Program-made: the position numbers and the translations under genes
Source of the DNA: Pseudomonas hamedanensis
GTDB lineage: Bacteria > Pseudomonadota > Gammaproteobacteria > Pseudomonadales > Pseudomonadaceae
Reading direction: 5' to 3'
DNA: 64,000 nucleotides
Assembly: GCF_014268595.2 (NCBI RefSeq)
Contig: NZ_CP077091.1
Span: forward strand, 3,870,001-3,934,000
Notes under the pieces: model-generated
What the model saw: only the letters and a program-made list of their open reading frames with translations
What the model was told of the DNA's origin: nothing
Databases searched by the model: none
In this document: positions 37,421-44,988 of the stretch, in pieces
How positions within the stretch are numbered: the stretch's first letter is position 1
Layout: each line of letters opens with the position of its first letter

Positions 37421-38581
37421 ATGCTCAACACTCTGGCGGTGGCCAATTACCGCTCGATCAATAAATTGGTGATTCCACTGGGCCGGCTGAACCTGATCAC
37501 CGGGCCCAACGGCAGTGGCAAGTCCAACCTTTACCGGGCCTTGCGCCTGCTGGCGGAAACCGCGCAGGGTGGCGTGGTCAATGCGCTGGCTCGCGAAGGC
37601 GGGCTGGATTCGACGTTCTGGGCCGGGCCGGAAACCCTCAGCCGGCGCATGCGCAGCGGCGAGGTGGCCATCCAGTCCACGGTTCGCCAGAGCGTGAAAC
37701 GTCTGCGCCTGGGGTTTGCCGGGGAAGACTTCAGTTATTCGATCAGTCTGGGTCTGCCGGAACCAAGCCAGTCCTGTTTTTCACTCGATCCGCAAATCAA
37801 GCGCGAATGCATCTGGGCAGGCCCCGTGTTTCGCCCCGCGAGCCTGCTGGTCGACCGCAACGGCCCGATGGTCCGCGCCCGCGCCGAGCGCACGTGGGAG
37901 GTACTGGCGCAGCACACGCCGGACTTCGACAGCCTGTTCGATCAGGTCGGCAGTCTGCGCGGTTCGCCGGAGGTCCTTCAAATGCGCGAGTTCATCCGTC
38001 GCTGGCGCTTTTACGATCACTTTCGCAGCGACGCCGACGCACCGGTGCGTCAGCCACAACTGGGCACCCGCACGCCGGTGCTGCATCACGACGGCAGAGA
38101 CCTGGCAGCGGCGTTGCAGACGATTATCGAAATCGGCGATCCGGAAGCGCTACAGGCGGCAATCAGCGATGCGTTCCCCGGCGCGCGCTTGAACATCGCG
38201 CCGTTGGCCGGTGGCCGTTTTGCCATCGAGTTTTATCAGGAAGGCTTGCTGCGGCCGTTATCGGCGGCGGAATTGTCAGACGGCACGTTGCGTTACCTGC
38301 TGCTGGTCGCGGCATTGCTGACACCGCGACCACCGACACTGATGGTGCTGAACGAACCGGAAACCAGCCTGCATCCGGATCTGCTGCCGGCGCTGGCACG
38401 CCTGATCATCCGCGCGTCGCAGCAGTGCCAGGTGTGGGTGGTGTCCCATGCGCGGCGATTGATCTCGGCGTTGCAGGAAGATCCGGATTGCAACTGCATC
38501 GTGCTGGAGAAGACGCTGGGGCAGACCGGGATTGTCGGGCAGAGGGTGCTGGATGAACCGGCGTGGCATTGGCCTGACTAA
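37421..38581 (+). CDS. AAA family ATPase, RecF/SMC-like
   Basis: A 386-residue cytosolic ATPase. It starts VANYRSINKLVIPLGRLNLITGPNGSGKSNL, with Walker A at residues 28-35, and has the ABC-type C-terminal block LSDGTLRYLLLVAALL then LMVLNEPETSLHPDLLPALARLI. This is the single-polypeptide RecF/OLD-like class that lacks the long coiled-coil arms of true SMC proteins. No TOPRIM domain is seen, so it is not a standard OLD nuclease. GAAGGA lies 5 bases upstream of the chosen ATG. It is monocistronic; a DNA-repair or phage-defence role is possible from the family, but no partner gene is present. Confidence 0.8.
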   Translation: MLNTLAVANYRSINKLVIPLGRLNLITGPNGSGKSNLYRALRLLAETAQGGVVNALAREGGLDSTFWAGPETLSRRMRSGEVAIQSTVRQSVKRLRLGFAGEDFSYSISLGLPEPSQSCFSLDPQIKRECIWAGPVFRPASLLVDRNGPMVRARAERTWEVLAQHTPDFDSLFDQVGSLRGSPEVLQMREFIRRWRFYDHFRSDADAPVRQPQLGTRTPVLHHDGRDLAAALQTIIEIGDPEALQAAISDAFPGARLNIAPLAGGRFAIEFYQEGLLRPLSAAELSDGTLRYLLLVAALLTPRPPTLMVLNEPETSLHPDLLPALARLIIRASQQCQVWVVSHARRLISALQEDPDCNCIVLEKTLGQTGIVGQRVLDEPAWHWPD

Positions 38582-38590
38582 CCCCGCTCT

Positions 38591-38690
38591 GATCGTCCCC
38601 ACGCTCCGCGTGGGAATGCAGCCCGTGACGCTCCGCGTCACTGGACGCGGAGCGTCCCCAGAGGCATTCCCACGCGGAGCGTGGGAATGA
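38591..38690. repeat. Interspersed inverted repeat (CCCACGCTCCGCGTGGGAA family)
   Basis: Both ends carry the short palindrome CCACGCTCCGCGTGGGAA-like sequence in opposite orientation, with GACGCTCCGCGTC hairpins inside. The same element appears at 42094-42204 and 48715-48818. Confidence 0.78.
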
Positions 38691-38698
38691 ACGGTCAA

Positions 38699-39571
38699 CT
38701 AACCCTGCCACTTGCCGCCTTCGACAATCACACTCTCAGGCCGGGTGTCATCACTCAGCTCCTTGCGCACATATTGGTCATACAGCTTGAGCAGATACTT
38801 CTCTTCCCCAAGCTTCGCCAGCTCAGCGTTGACCCAATCACGCAACTCGACATTGCCCTTCTTCACCGCCGGCGCAATCGGCGCTTCTGCCCCGAGCTTT
38901 TCCTCCAGCACGCGATAGCCCGGGTTCTGCTTGGCCCAACTGAACAGCACCAGATTGTCCTGCGCATAGGCATCGCCGCGACCGTTGGCCAAAGCTTGCA
39001 GCGACTCGGAATTTTTCTCGAACTTGAGCAGCTTCCAGTCCGGGTGGTTTTTGGTCAGCCAGATATCCGCCGTGGTGCCGGTCGTGACAATGGTGGTGCG
39101 GGTCGCCAGGTCATCGAGTTTTTTCACCGAGCTGCCCTGCGGTACCAGTGCCTGCACCGCGACCTTGAGGTTCGGGTTGGTAAATTCCACCGCTTCCCGG
39201 CGCTCCGGGGTCACGGTCATGTTGGCCAGGATCAGGTCGACCTTGTCGCTTTGCAGAAACGGGATGCGGCTCGCCGGTTCCACGGCCACGAATTCGACCT
39301 TGTTCTCATCGCCGAGCAGGTCCTTGGCGAAGCGCCGACCGATGTCGGTATCGAAGCCGACGTAGCGTCCGGCCTCATCGACGAAACCGAACGGTGGCTT
39401 GTCGGTGAAGACGCCGACGATCAGTTTGTCGCGGGCTTTGATCTTGTCCAGATAACCCGCCGGGGCCGCACTTTCGCTGGCAACTTTGGGTTTGGGCGGT
39501 GCTTCGGTCTTACCGCAACCGGCGAGCAAGGCGAGGCTGAGCAGAGGCATTAAAAAAGCGGCAGTTTTCAT
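38699..39571 (-). CDS. Amino-acid ABC transporter, substrate-binding lipoprotein
   Basis: A 290-residue binding protein of the polar amino-acid family. The lipobox LLAGC (Cys19) marks it as lipid anchored, followed by a Pro/Lys-rich linker. The ligand region opens KARDKLIVGVFTDKPPFGFVDEAGRYVGFDTDIG. It overlaps the ATPase gene by 4 bases and is the last gene of a four-gene importer operon. Location in a sulfur-rich region suggests a sulfur amino acid, but glutamate/aspartate-type substrates are equally possible. Confidence 0.86.
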   Translation of the reverse strand: MKTAAFLMPLLSLALLAGCGKTEAPPKPKVASESAAPAGYLDKIKARDKLIVGVFTDKPPFGFVDEAGRYVGFDTDIGRRFAKDLLGDENKVEFVAVEPASRIPFLQSDKVDLILANMTVTPERREAVEFTNPNLKVAVQALVPQGSSVKKLDDLATRTTIVTTGTTADIWLTKNHPDWKLLKFEKNSESLQALANGRGDAYAQDNLVLFSWAKQNPGYRVLEEKLGAEAPIAPAVKKGNVELRDWVNAELAKLGEEKYLLKLYDQYVRKELSDDTRPESVIVEGGKWQG

Positions 39572-40350
39572 AGCGGTTCCAGTTCCTTTGTCGGATTCGT
39601 TTTGGGCAGTGTGGCAACGAAGGAGAACTTCTCCAGGAACTGCTGCGCGCGTGCGGTTTGCGGGTTCGTAAAGAAAATCTCGGGGCGGTTCTGTTCAAGG
39701 ATGCGCCCGGCATCCATGAACACGATGCGGTCGGCCACCGCGCGAGCGAAGGCCATTTCATGGGTGACGATCAACAGGGTCATGCCCTCGCGGGCCAGGC
39801 CCTGAATGACCTGCAGCACTTCCTTGACCATTTCCGGATCGAGGGCGGCGGTGACTTCGTCGAACAGCATCACCCGCGGATTCATGCACAGCGAACGGAC
39901 GATGGCGATGCGTTGCTGCTGACCGCCGGAGAGCTGACGCGGGAACGCATCGCGCTTGTCCAGCAGGCCGACGCGCTCCAGCAAGGCTTCGGCCTGCTGT
40001 TGCGCTTCGCGACGCTGACGCTTTTGCACCTTGAGCGGACCGAGCAACAGATTGTCGAGCACGCTCATGTGCGGGAACAGGTGGTAACTCTGAAACACCA
40101 TGCCGATCTGCTGCCGGATGTCGCGCCAGTCGGTGGCCTTGTCGAGCAGTTCGCGCCCGGCGAATGTCATGCTGCCGCTGTGCGCCGTTTCCAGGCCGTT
40201 GAGGCAGCGCAGCAGGGTACTTTTGCCGCAGCCGCTGGGGCCGAGAATGACGATGACCTCGCCACTCTGCACGCGCAGATCAATGCCGTTGAGCACCTGT
40301 TGCTCGCCGTAGAATTTGTTGAAACCGCGAAACTCGATCAATGCGCTCAT
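39568..40350 (-). CDS. Amino-acid ABC transporter, ATP-binding protein
   Basis: A 260-residue ATPase of the GlnQ/HisP class: Walker A GPSGCGKS, signature [15 protein letters not shown], Walker B VMLFDEVTAALD. Overlaps of 4 bases with the genes on each side point to strict translational coupling. The PSGCGKSTLLRCLNGLE segment is standard for polar amino-acid importers. Confidence 0.88.
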   Translation of the reverse strand: MSALIEFRGFNKFYGEQQVLNGIDLRVQSGEVIVILGPSGCGKSTLLRCLNGLETAHSGSMTFAGRELLDKATDWRDIRQQIGMVFQSYHLFPHMSVLDNLLLGPLKVQKRQRREAQQQAEALLERVGLLDKRDAFPRQLSGGQQQRIAIVRSLCMNPRVMLFDEVTAALDPEMVKEVLQVIQGLAREGMTLLIVTHEMAFARAVADRIVFMDAGRILEQNRPEIFFTNPQTARAQQFLEKFSFVATLPKTNPTKELEPL

Positions 40351-41006
40351 GCTTGCGTCCAGCGCCGCTCCAGCACGCGCGAGGCGGCCGAGAGCGGATA
40401 GCAGATGAAGAAGAAAAACAGGAACAGCGCGCCGTAGATCAGTACCGATTCGTAGGTGCGCTCGATGATCTGCTGACCGACCTTGATCACGTCGACCACA
40501 CCGATCAGCACCGCCAGCGAACTGGTCTTGATGATCCGCGTGTAGACGTTGATGGTGGGTGGCGTCATGCGTTTGAGCGCCTGCGGCAGCAGCACGTAGC
40601 CGTAAAGCTGCGCGGCGTTCAGGCCGATTGACAGCCCGGCTTCACGTTGCCCGCGCGGCAGGGAATGCAGCGCACCGCGCGCCACTTCGCCGACTTCGCT
40701 GGCACCCCACAGCGACAGCACCAGCACCGCACACCAGAAGCTCGGCAGGCTCAGGCCAAGGAAAATCGGCAGGCCGAAAAACAGCAGGTACAACCAGACC
40801 AGCACCGGGATCGCCCGGAACAGCTCCAGGTAAACCCGCAGGATTGCGTTGAGCCAAGACACATTGAGTGTGCGCAATACGCCATAGAGCACGCCGCCGA
40901 CGGTACTGATGGCAATGCTCAGAAACGAGATCGACAAGGTTTGCCCGGCGCCCTTGGCCAATTGCGGCAACGACACCCAAAGCAACTCAAGACCCGAACT
41001 GGCCAT
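40347..41006 (-). CDS. Amino-acid ABC transporter, permease 2
   Basis: A 219-residue HisM/GlnP-type inner-membrane permease with the conserved loop VGEVARGALHSLPRGQREAGLSIG. It pairs with the permease encoded just upstream to form a heterodimer. The start overlaps the previous gene by 20 bases. Confidence 0.87.
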   Translation of the reverse strand: MASSGLELLWVSLPQLAKGAGQTLSISFLSIAISTVGGVLYGVLRTLNVSWLNAILRVYLELFRAIPVLVWLYLLFFGLPIFLGLSLPSFWCAVLVLSLWGASEVGEVARGALHSLPRGQREAGLSIGLNAAQLYGYVLLPQALKRMTPPTINVYTRIIKTSSLAVLIGVVDVIKVGQQIIERTYESVLIYGALFLFFFFICYPLSAASRVLERRWTQA

Positions 41007-41652
41007 GCTGGAGCCTCCTTTCCAGGCGGCTGAGCAGCAGCGACAGCGGCAGAAACAACAACACGCAGATCAGCGTCAACACGGCGAGCATTTCGTAGGT
41101 TTTGTAATAGAGCGCAATGTAGCTCTTGGTGGTGTAGAGAATTTCCGGCACCGCCACCGCCGAGACTACGGTGGTTTCCTTGAGCAGGAATATGAAATTG
41201 GCGAACAGCGACGGCAGGCTGAGGATTCCCGCTTGCGGCAGGATCACGTAGCGCAGCAATTGACCGCGGGACAAGCCGATCGAGCGGCCGGATTCCAGTT
41301 GTGCCTGGGGCACCGCATCGACGCCGGCACGCAGCACTTCGGTGAGATAAGCACCGCCGAGGAAGGTCATGGTGATGATCGCTGCCGTAAACCCGGAGAC
41401 CTTGATGCCCAGAGCCGGCAGCGCGAAGTAAACGAAAAACAGCTGGATCAGCAATGGCGTATTGCGCGCCAGCTCGACGTACACACCGACCAGCCTGTGC
41501 AGATAAGGCGTGCGCAACACCAGAATCGTCGCATTGAGCAGCGCCACCAGCAGCGAAGTGCCGATCGCGATGAATCCGACCTGCAGCGTCACGCCTACGG
41601 CTTTGAGAAAGGCCGGCAGGGTGCTGAGAATAAACGCGTAATCGAAAGTCAT
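40987..41652 (-). CDS. Amino-acid ABC transporter, permease 1
   Basis: A 221-residue permease of the same family, with the EAA-like loop LTEVLRAGVDAVPQAQLESGRSIG. The ATG at 41652 has AGGA 7 bases upstream and begins the first hydrophobic stretch correctly; the open frame runs to 41697 without a better start. It is the first gene of the four-gene operon, whose upstream region holds a TTCTTATTCC motif also found upstream of the alpha/beta hydrolase gene. Confidence 0.87.
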   Translation of the reverse strand: MTFDYAFILSTLPAFLKAVGVTLQVGFIAIGTSLLVALLNATILVLRTPYLHRLVGVYVELARNTPLLIQLFFVYFALPALGIKVSGFTAAIITMTFLGGAYLTEVLRAGVDAVPQAQLESGRSIGLSRGQLLRYVILPQAGILSLPSLFANFIFLLKETTVVSAVAVPEILYTTKSYIALYYKTYEMLAVLTLICVLLFLPLSLLLSRLERRLQHGQFGS

Positions 41653-41810
41653 GAAGCGTCCTGACGCCACTCGGTAAGCGGCGGTGATGCAATCCATGGA
41701 CAGCGGGTGGCTGTCCGGCAGCCACTGACTTTATAGGTATAAAAACCAGAACTTAAATACTGTTAAAGCATATTGATATCACCCAAAAACTATCCTGTGG
41801 GTTTGCCGGG

Positions 41811-41830
41811 AAGGAATAAGAAGGCTATTT
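41811..41830 (-). promoter_or_regulatory. Conserved motif, copy A (AAATAGCCTTCTTATTCCTT)
   Basis: Read on the minus strand it lies about 160 bases upstream of the amino-acid importer operon. A near-identical copy, one base shorter, lies upstream of the hydrolase gene at 44892-44913. The TTATTCC element resembles known CysB half-sites. Confidence 0.45.
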
Positions 41831-41930
41831 TCCTTTTCGCTGTAGGAAGGATCTTTTTTTCAGGAAAGCCCTCCAAGGACGAACAGCTTTTGGCCAGACT
41901 CCCGGCCGAACCATCACAAGGAAGAGAAAT

Positions 41931-42029
41931 ATGGCTGACGTAAAAGCACCCCAGCGCCTGGATCCGCAGGATATTGTGAAGTGGCTGATGGCGTTGCGCC
42001 GGGCAGTGAAAGCGCAGGGTCTGAAGTAA
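41931..42029 (+). CDS. Small ORF, 32 residues
   Basis: Predicted protein starts MADVKAPQRLDPQDIVKWLM and ends RRAVKAQGLK. It is strongly basic at the C-terminus and could form one amphipathic helix (DIVKWLMALRRAVKAQ). AAGGAAGAG ends 6 bases before the ATG, a good ribosome site, and codon third positions are G/C rich like real genes here. A REP-like repeat and a strong bidirectional terminator follow. It is divergent from the amino-acid importer. No family is recognised; it may be a small regulatory peptide or simply an unannotated conserved micro-protein. Confidence 0.55.
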   Translation: MADVKAPQRLDPQDIVKWLMALRRAVKAQGLK

Positions 42030-42093
42030 CGGCCAGATCAAAATCGCAGCGCTCAGCCGGTATTACACATCAATCCGGAAGCTGCGATTTTTT

Positions 42094-42204
42094 GATCGTT
42101 CCCACGCTCCGCGTGGGAACGCCTCATCGGACGCTCCGCGTTCGGCTGTTGATAGGACGCGGAGCGTCCCGGGCTGCATTCCCACGCGGAGCGTGGGAAC
42201 GATC
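42094..42204. repeat. Interspersed inverted repeat (CCCACGCTCCGCGTGGGAA family)
   Basis: Full-length copy: the ends GATCGTTCCCACGCTCCGCG and its complement enclose GGACGCTCCGCG and CGCGGAGCGTCC arms. Confidence 0.8.
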
Positions 42205-42232
42205 ACCGCGAAACTCTCTATCGAACACACAC

Positions 42233-42270
42233 AAAAACGCCGATGACCATCGCTGGTCATCGGCGTTTTT
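42233..42270. terminator. Strong bidirectional Rho-independent terminator
   Basis: A perfect 17-bp stem (AAAAACGCCGATGACCA, loop TCGC) that starts with an A-run and ends with TTTTT, so it works both for the small ORF side and for the convergent metQ2 gene. Confidence 0.9.
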
Positions 42271-42299
42271 ATATGTGCAGCGGATTCCCAAACGTTGAA

Positions 42300-43097
42300 T
42301 CAGAACGCCGGAAGTACAGCGCCGCTGTACTTCTTCTCGATGAACGCTTTGACTTCCGGGCTGGTCAGGGCCTTGGCCAGTTTCTGGATCGCGTCGCTGT
42401 TCTTGTTGTCCTCACGGGCCACCAGGAAGTTCACGTACGGCGAATCGGCGCCTTCGATCAACAGCGCGTCTTTCTGCGGATTGAGCTTGGCTTCCAGCGC
42501 GTAGTTGGTATTGATCATGTCCAGATCAACTTCGTTCAGCACCCGTGGCAGCAGCGCCGATTCCAGTTCCTTGAACTTGAAGTTATGCGGGTTCTTGGCG
42601 ATGTCTTTCGGCGTCGCCACGGCGTTTTTCGGGTCTTTCAGTTCGATCAGGCCGGCCTTCTGCAGCAAGATCAGGGCACGGCCGCTGTTGCTACCTTCGT
42701 TGGGGATGGCGATGGTCGCGCCGTCCGGCAGTTCGGCCAGGGTCTTGTACTTGCTCGAGTAGCCACCGAATGGTTCAACATGGACACCCTGCACGGTCAC
42801 CAGGTACTTGGACTTGTCGTCCTTGTATTTACCCTGGTTGAAGCTGTTCAGGTACGGCAGGGTCTGAAAGTAGTTGGCGTCCAGACGCTTCTCGCCAACC
42901 TGTACGTTGGGCTGCACATAGTCGGTGAAGACTTTGATTTGCAGATCCACGCCTTCTTTGGCCAGCGTCGGCTTGATCAGCTCAAGGATTTCAGCGTGTG
43001 GCACCGGCGTTGCGGCAACCACCAGTTTCTCGCCGGCGTTGGCGAAAGAAGCCGTCAGAGCAGCCGCCAATGCGGTAAACAACAGAACCTTTTTCAT
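42300..43097 (-). CDS. MetQ/NlpA-family substrate-binding protein (orphan)
   Basis: A 265-residue methionine-type binding protein with a signal peptide ending SFANAGEK and no lipobox. Typical family segments: DANYFQTLPYLNSF, VHVEPFGGYSSKYK, IAIPNEGSNSGRALILL. No ATPase or permease gene is adjacent, so it probably feeds the MetNI pair encoded at 23.4-25.2 kb or another elsewhere. It lies downstream of the AAA+ regulator in the same direction with a 166-base gap that contains a long palindrome. It is only moderately similar to the MetQ at 22.6 kb, so a different ligand is plausible. Confidence 0.87.
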   Translation of the reverse strand: MKKVLLFTALAAALTASFANAGEKLVVAATPVPHAEILELIKPTLAKEGVDLQIKVFTDYVQPNVQVGEKRLDANYFQTLPYLNSFNQGKYKDDKSKYLVTVQGVHVEPFGGYSSKYKTLAELPDGATIAIPNEGSNSGRALILLQKAGLIELKDPKNAVATPKDIAKNPHNFKFKELESALLPRVLNEVDLDMINTNYALEAKLNPQKDALLIEGADSPYVNFLVAREDNKNSDAIQKLAKALTSPEVKAFIEKKYSGAVLPAF

Positions 43098-43236
43098 GCA
43101 GTGTCCTTATCGAAAATCACGGTCGTCATCGACGACGGCATTAATACGTGTGCCAGTGAAGTGATATCGCTGGCGTGAGGCGGACAATACCGGGATTTTT
43201 TATTCCCGGACAATAACGTTTATTCAGCTTCATATT

Positions 43237-43263
43237 CCATTTTGTTCATGTTGAACAAAATGG
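43237..43263. promoter_or_regulatory. 27-base perfect palindrome upstream of orphan metQ
   Basis: CCATTTTGTTCA, TGT, TGAACAAAATGG: a perfect 12-bp inverted repeat that abuts the stop codon of the regulator gene and lies 140 bases upstream of the metQ-like start. It has no T-tract and low GC, which fits an operator better than a terminator. Confidence 0.55.
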
Positions 43264-44196
43264 TCACAGCCCCTCGCTCAAGCGAATCAGGAGCTCTTTC
43301 AATGCCTTACGCTCAGCAGCGCTGCCGCCGATGTTGATTTGCTTCACCAGACGTTCGATGTGAAGCGGCGGCGCAGACGCTTCGGGCAGATTGAGATGCT
43401 CCGGCAGGATCTCATCGCCAGTGCTGACCAACAGGGCGAAGTGAATGACGTTTTCCAGCTCGCGGGTATTGCCCGGCCAGGCATGTTGCTCAAGCACGTG
43501 CTGCGCCGCTTCGCTGATCAACGGCACAGGCAAGGCGAGGCGCTGGCTGTAGATGCCGAGGAAATACTCGGCCAGAGGCAAGATATCGCCGGTTCGCGCA
43601 CGCAACGCCGGCAATTCCAGATGGCCCTCGCTGAGGTAGTGATAGAGCCGCTCGTGGAATTTTCCGGCGTCCACAGCCTGGGCCAGATCGATGCTGGTCG
43701 CTGCGACCAGACGGACATCCACCGGGCTCGGCTGAGGCGCGCCGACGCGGGTTACTTCGTGATTTTCCAGCGCCGCAAGCAATTTGATCTGGATCGGCAG
43801 CGGCAAGTCGCCGATTTCATCCAGGTACAAAGTGCCACCATTGGCCGAACCGAACCAGCCAGCGCGACTGCTGGCCGAACCGCTGTAGCTGCCGGCGGCA
43901 TAGCCGAACAATTCGGCATCGGCGTAGGTCGGGCTGATGGCCCCGCAGTTGACCGAGACGAACAGACCGCTGCGATCACTGGCGCGGTGGATATGCCGGG
44001 CGAGCAGTTCTTTACCGGTGCCGGTCTCGCCGCGAATCAATACGGAAAGCGAGCGCGGTGCCAATTGTTCGAGTTCTTCGCGCAACTGACGCGAGCGCGG
44101 ATCGACAAACACCAGCGCCTTGGCGCGAATGCTCAGGGGGCTTTTTTCCGCATCGGGAAAGGTCAGCAACGGCTGGCCGAACGTTTCGAAACTCAT
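43264..44196 (-). CDS. AAA+ sigma-54-activator-like protein (possibly SfnR-like), atypical
   Basis: A 310-residue protein consisting almost only of the central AAA+ domain of NtrC-type activators: Walker A GETGTGKE (56-63), Walker B TLYLDEIGD (122-130), and HAWPGNTRELENVIHFALL for the R-finger/sensor II side. The L1 loop that should read GAFTGA reads GSYSGS (102-107), and no Fis-type DNA-binding helix-turn-helix follows the AAA+ domain. There is no N-terminal sensor domain either. SfnR-type regulators of organosulfur use lack receiver domains, and the neighbourhood fits, but the missing motifs make normal sigma-54 activation doubtful. Neighbours are an alpha/beta hydrolase upstream and an orphan metQ downstream. 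Confidence 0.75.
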   Translation of the reverse strand: MSFETFGQPLLTFPDAEKSPLSIRAKALVFVDPRSRQLREELEQLAPRSLSVLIRGETGTGKELLARHIHRASDRSGLFVSVNCGAISPTYADAELFGYAAGSYSGSASSRAGWFGSANGGTLYLDEIGDLPLPIQIKLLAALENHEVTRVGAPQPSPVDVRLVAATSIDLAQAVDAGKFHERLYHYLSEGHLELPALRARTGDILPLAEYFLGIYSQRLALPVPLISEAAQHVLEQHAWPGNTRELENVIHFALLVSTGDEILPEHLNLPEASAPPLHIERLVKQINIGGSAAERKALKELLIRLSEGL

Positions 44197-44247
44197 GGCA
44201 GACTCCCGCCCAAACCGCCTGGAGGCGGCGGCGTTGAAAAAAAGAAA

Positions 44248-44829
44248 TCAGGCGCGCCGGCGGGCGTGATGCTCCATGCGGTTTTGCAGGCGGTAGAGGT
44301 AAGCAAACCCCTGCTCCCAACGCTGGTGCCCGGATTTGACATTGATGTGCCCGGCACCGGCGAGAATCCCCGCCTCGGCGCCCCAGTTGCGCGCCAGCTC
44401 CAACGCACGTGGCGCACTCACGGCGGCGTCGTTGTCGGAGCCGACGACTTGACTGGGAAAGGGCAGCAAATCGGTGGGAATCGGCGCAAAGTTGCGCAGC
44501 GCCGGAGCACAGGCCGGGCGTTCGACATCCGCCGGGGCGACCAGCAAGGCACCGCGTACCTGACGCAGGTAGTGCAGCGGCGCGGTGGCCGCCCAATGGG
44601 CAACGGTGATGCAGCCGAGGCTGTGCGCAATGAGAATTACCGGCGTGCTGTCCGCGGCGATCGCTTCGGCCAGGGCCGCGACCCAGTCTTCGCGGCGCGG
44701 CGTCAGCCAGTCGGCTTGCTCGACCCGGGCGCTGTTGGGCAGGCTGTTTTGCCAGTGGGTTTGCCAATGGTCATCTGGCGATCCTTGCCAGCCCGGCACA
44801 ATCAGGTAGCGGATTGATTCGTTGCGCAT
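44248..44829 (-). CDS. Alpha/beta hydrolase, RBBP9/YdeN family
   Basis: A 193-residue small serine hydrolase. It begins IRYLIVPGWQGSPDDHWQTHW, the family hallmark; the nucleophile is S70 in AHSLGC, the acid D132 or D134 (GSDNDAAV) and the histidine H161 (GAGHIN). The substrate is unknown. It starts a small cluster with the AAA+ regulator 51 bases downstream. A conserved TTCTTATTCC motif followed by a TATACT-like -10 element lies just upstream, and GGAG precedes the ATG. Confidence 0.84.
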   Translation of the reverse strand: MRNESIRYLIVPGWQGSPDDHWQTHWQNSLPNSARVEQADWLTPRREDWVAALAEAIAADSTPVILIAHSLGCITVAHWAATAPLHYLRQVRGALLVAPADVERPACAPALRNFAPIPTDLLPFPSQVVGSDNDAAVSAPRALELARNWGAEAGILAGAGHINVKSGHQRWEQGFAYLYRLQNRMEHHARRRA

Positions 44830-44891
44830 GGGGAGCTCTCCTGCGTCGTGTCTGTTCGTGACCGAGTATAGGGAGAGGATTTATATTCGTT

Positions 44892-44913
44892 AAGGAATAA
44901 GAAGCTATTTATT
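44892..44913 (-). promoter_or_regulatory. Conserved motif, copy B (AATAAATAGCTTCTTATTCC + TT)
   Basis: Minus-strand motif 63-84 bases upstream of the hydrolase start; a TATACT box lies about 20 bases further downstream, so the motif overlaps or abuts a -35 position. It matches copy A at 41811-41830. Confidence 0.5.
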
Positions 44914-44988
44914 AATATCTTGCTGGAATATCAAATTTGTCGCGACATCTGGAATGCTTCCCTGAAGCCAGGGCCATTCGCGATGCGC

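Noticed and set aside
43137..43154. Possible sigma-54 -24/-12 promoter upstream of orphan metQ
   Set aside because: TGGCAC is present on the minus strand, but the -12 GC is missing at the required spacing (TTAAT instead of TTGCW).
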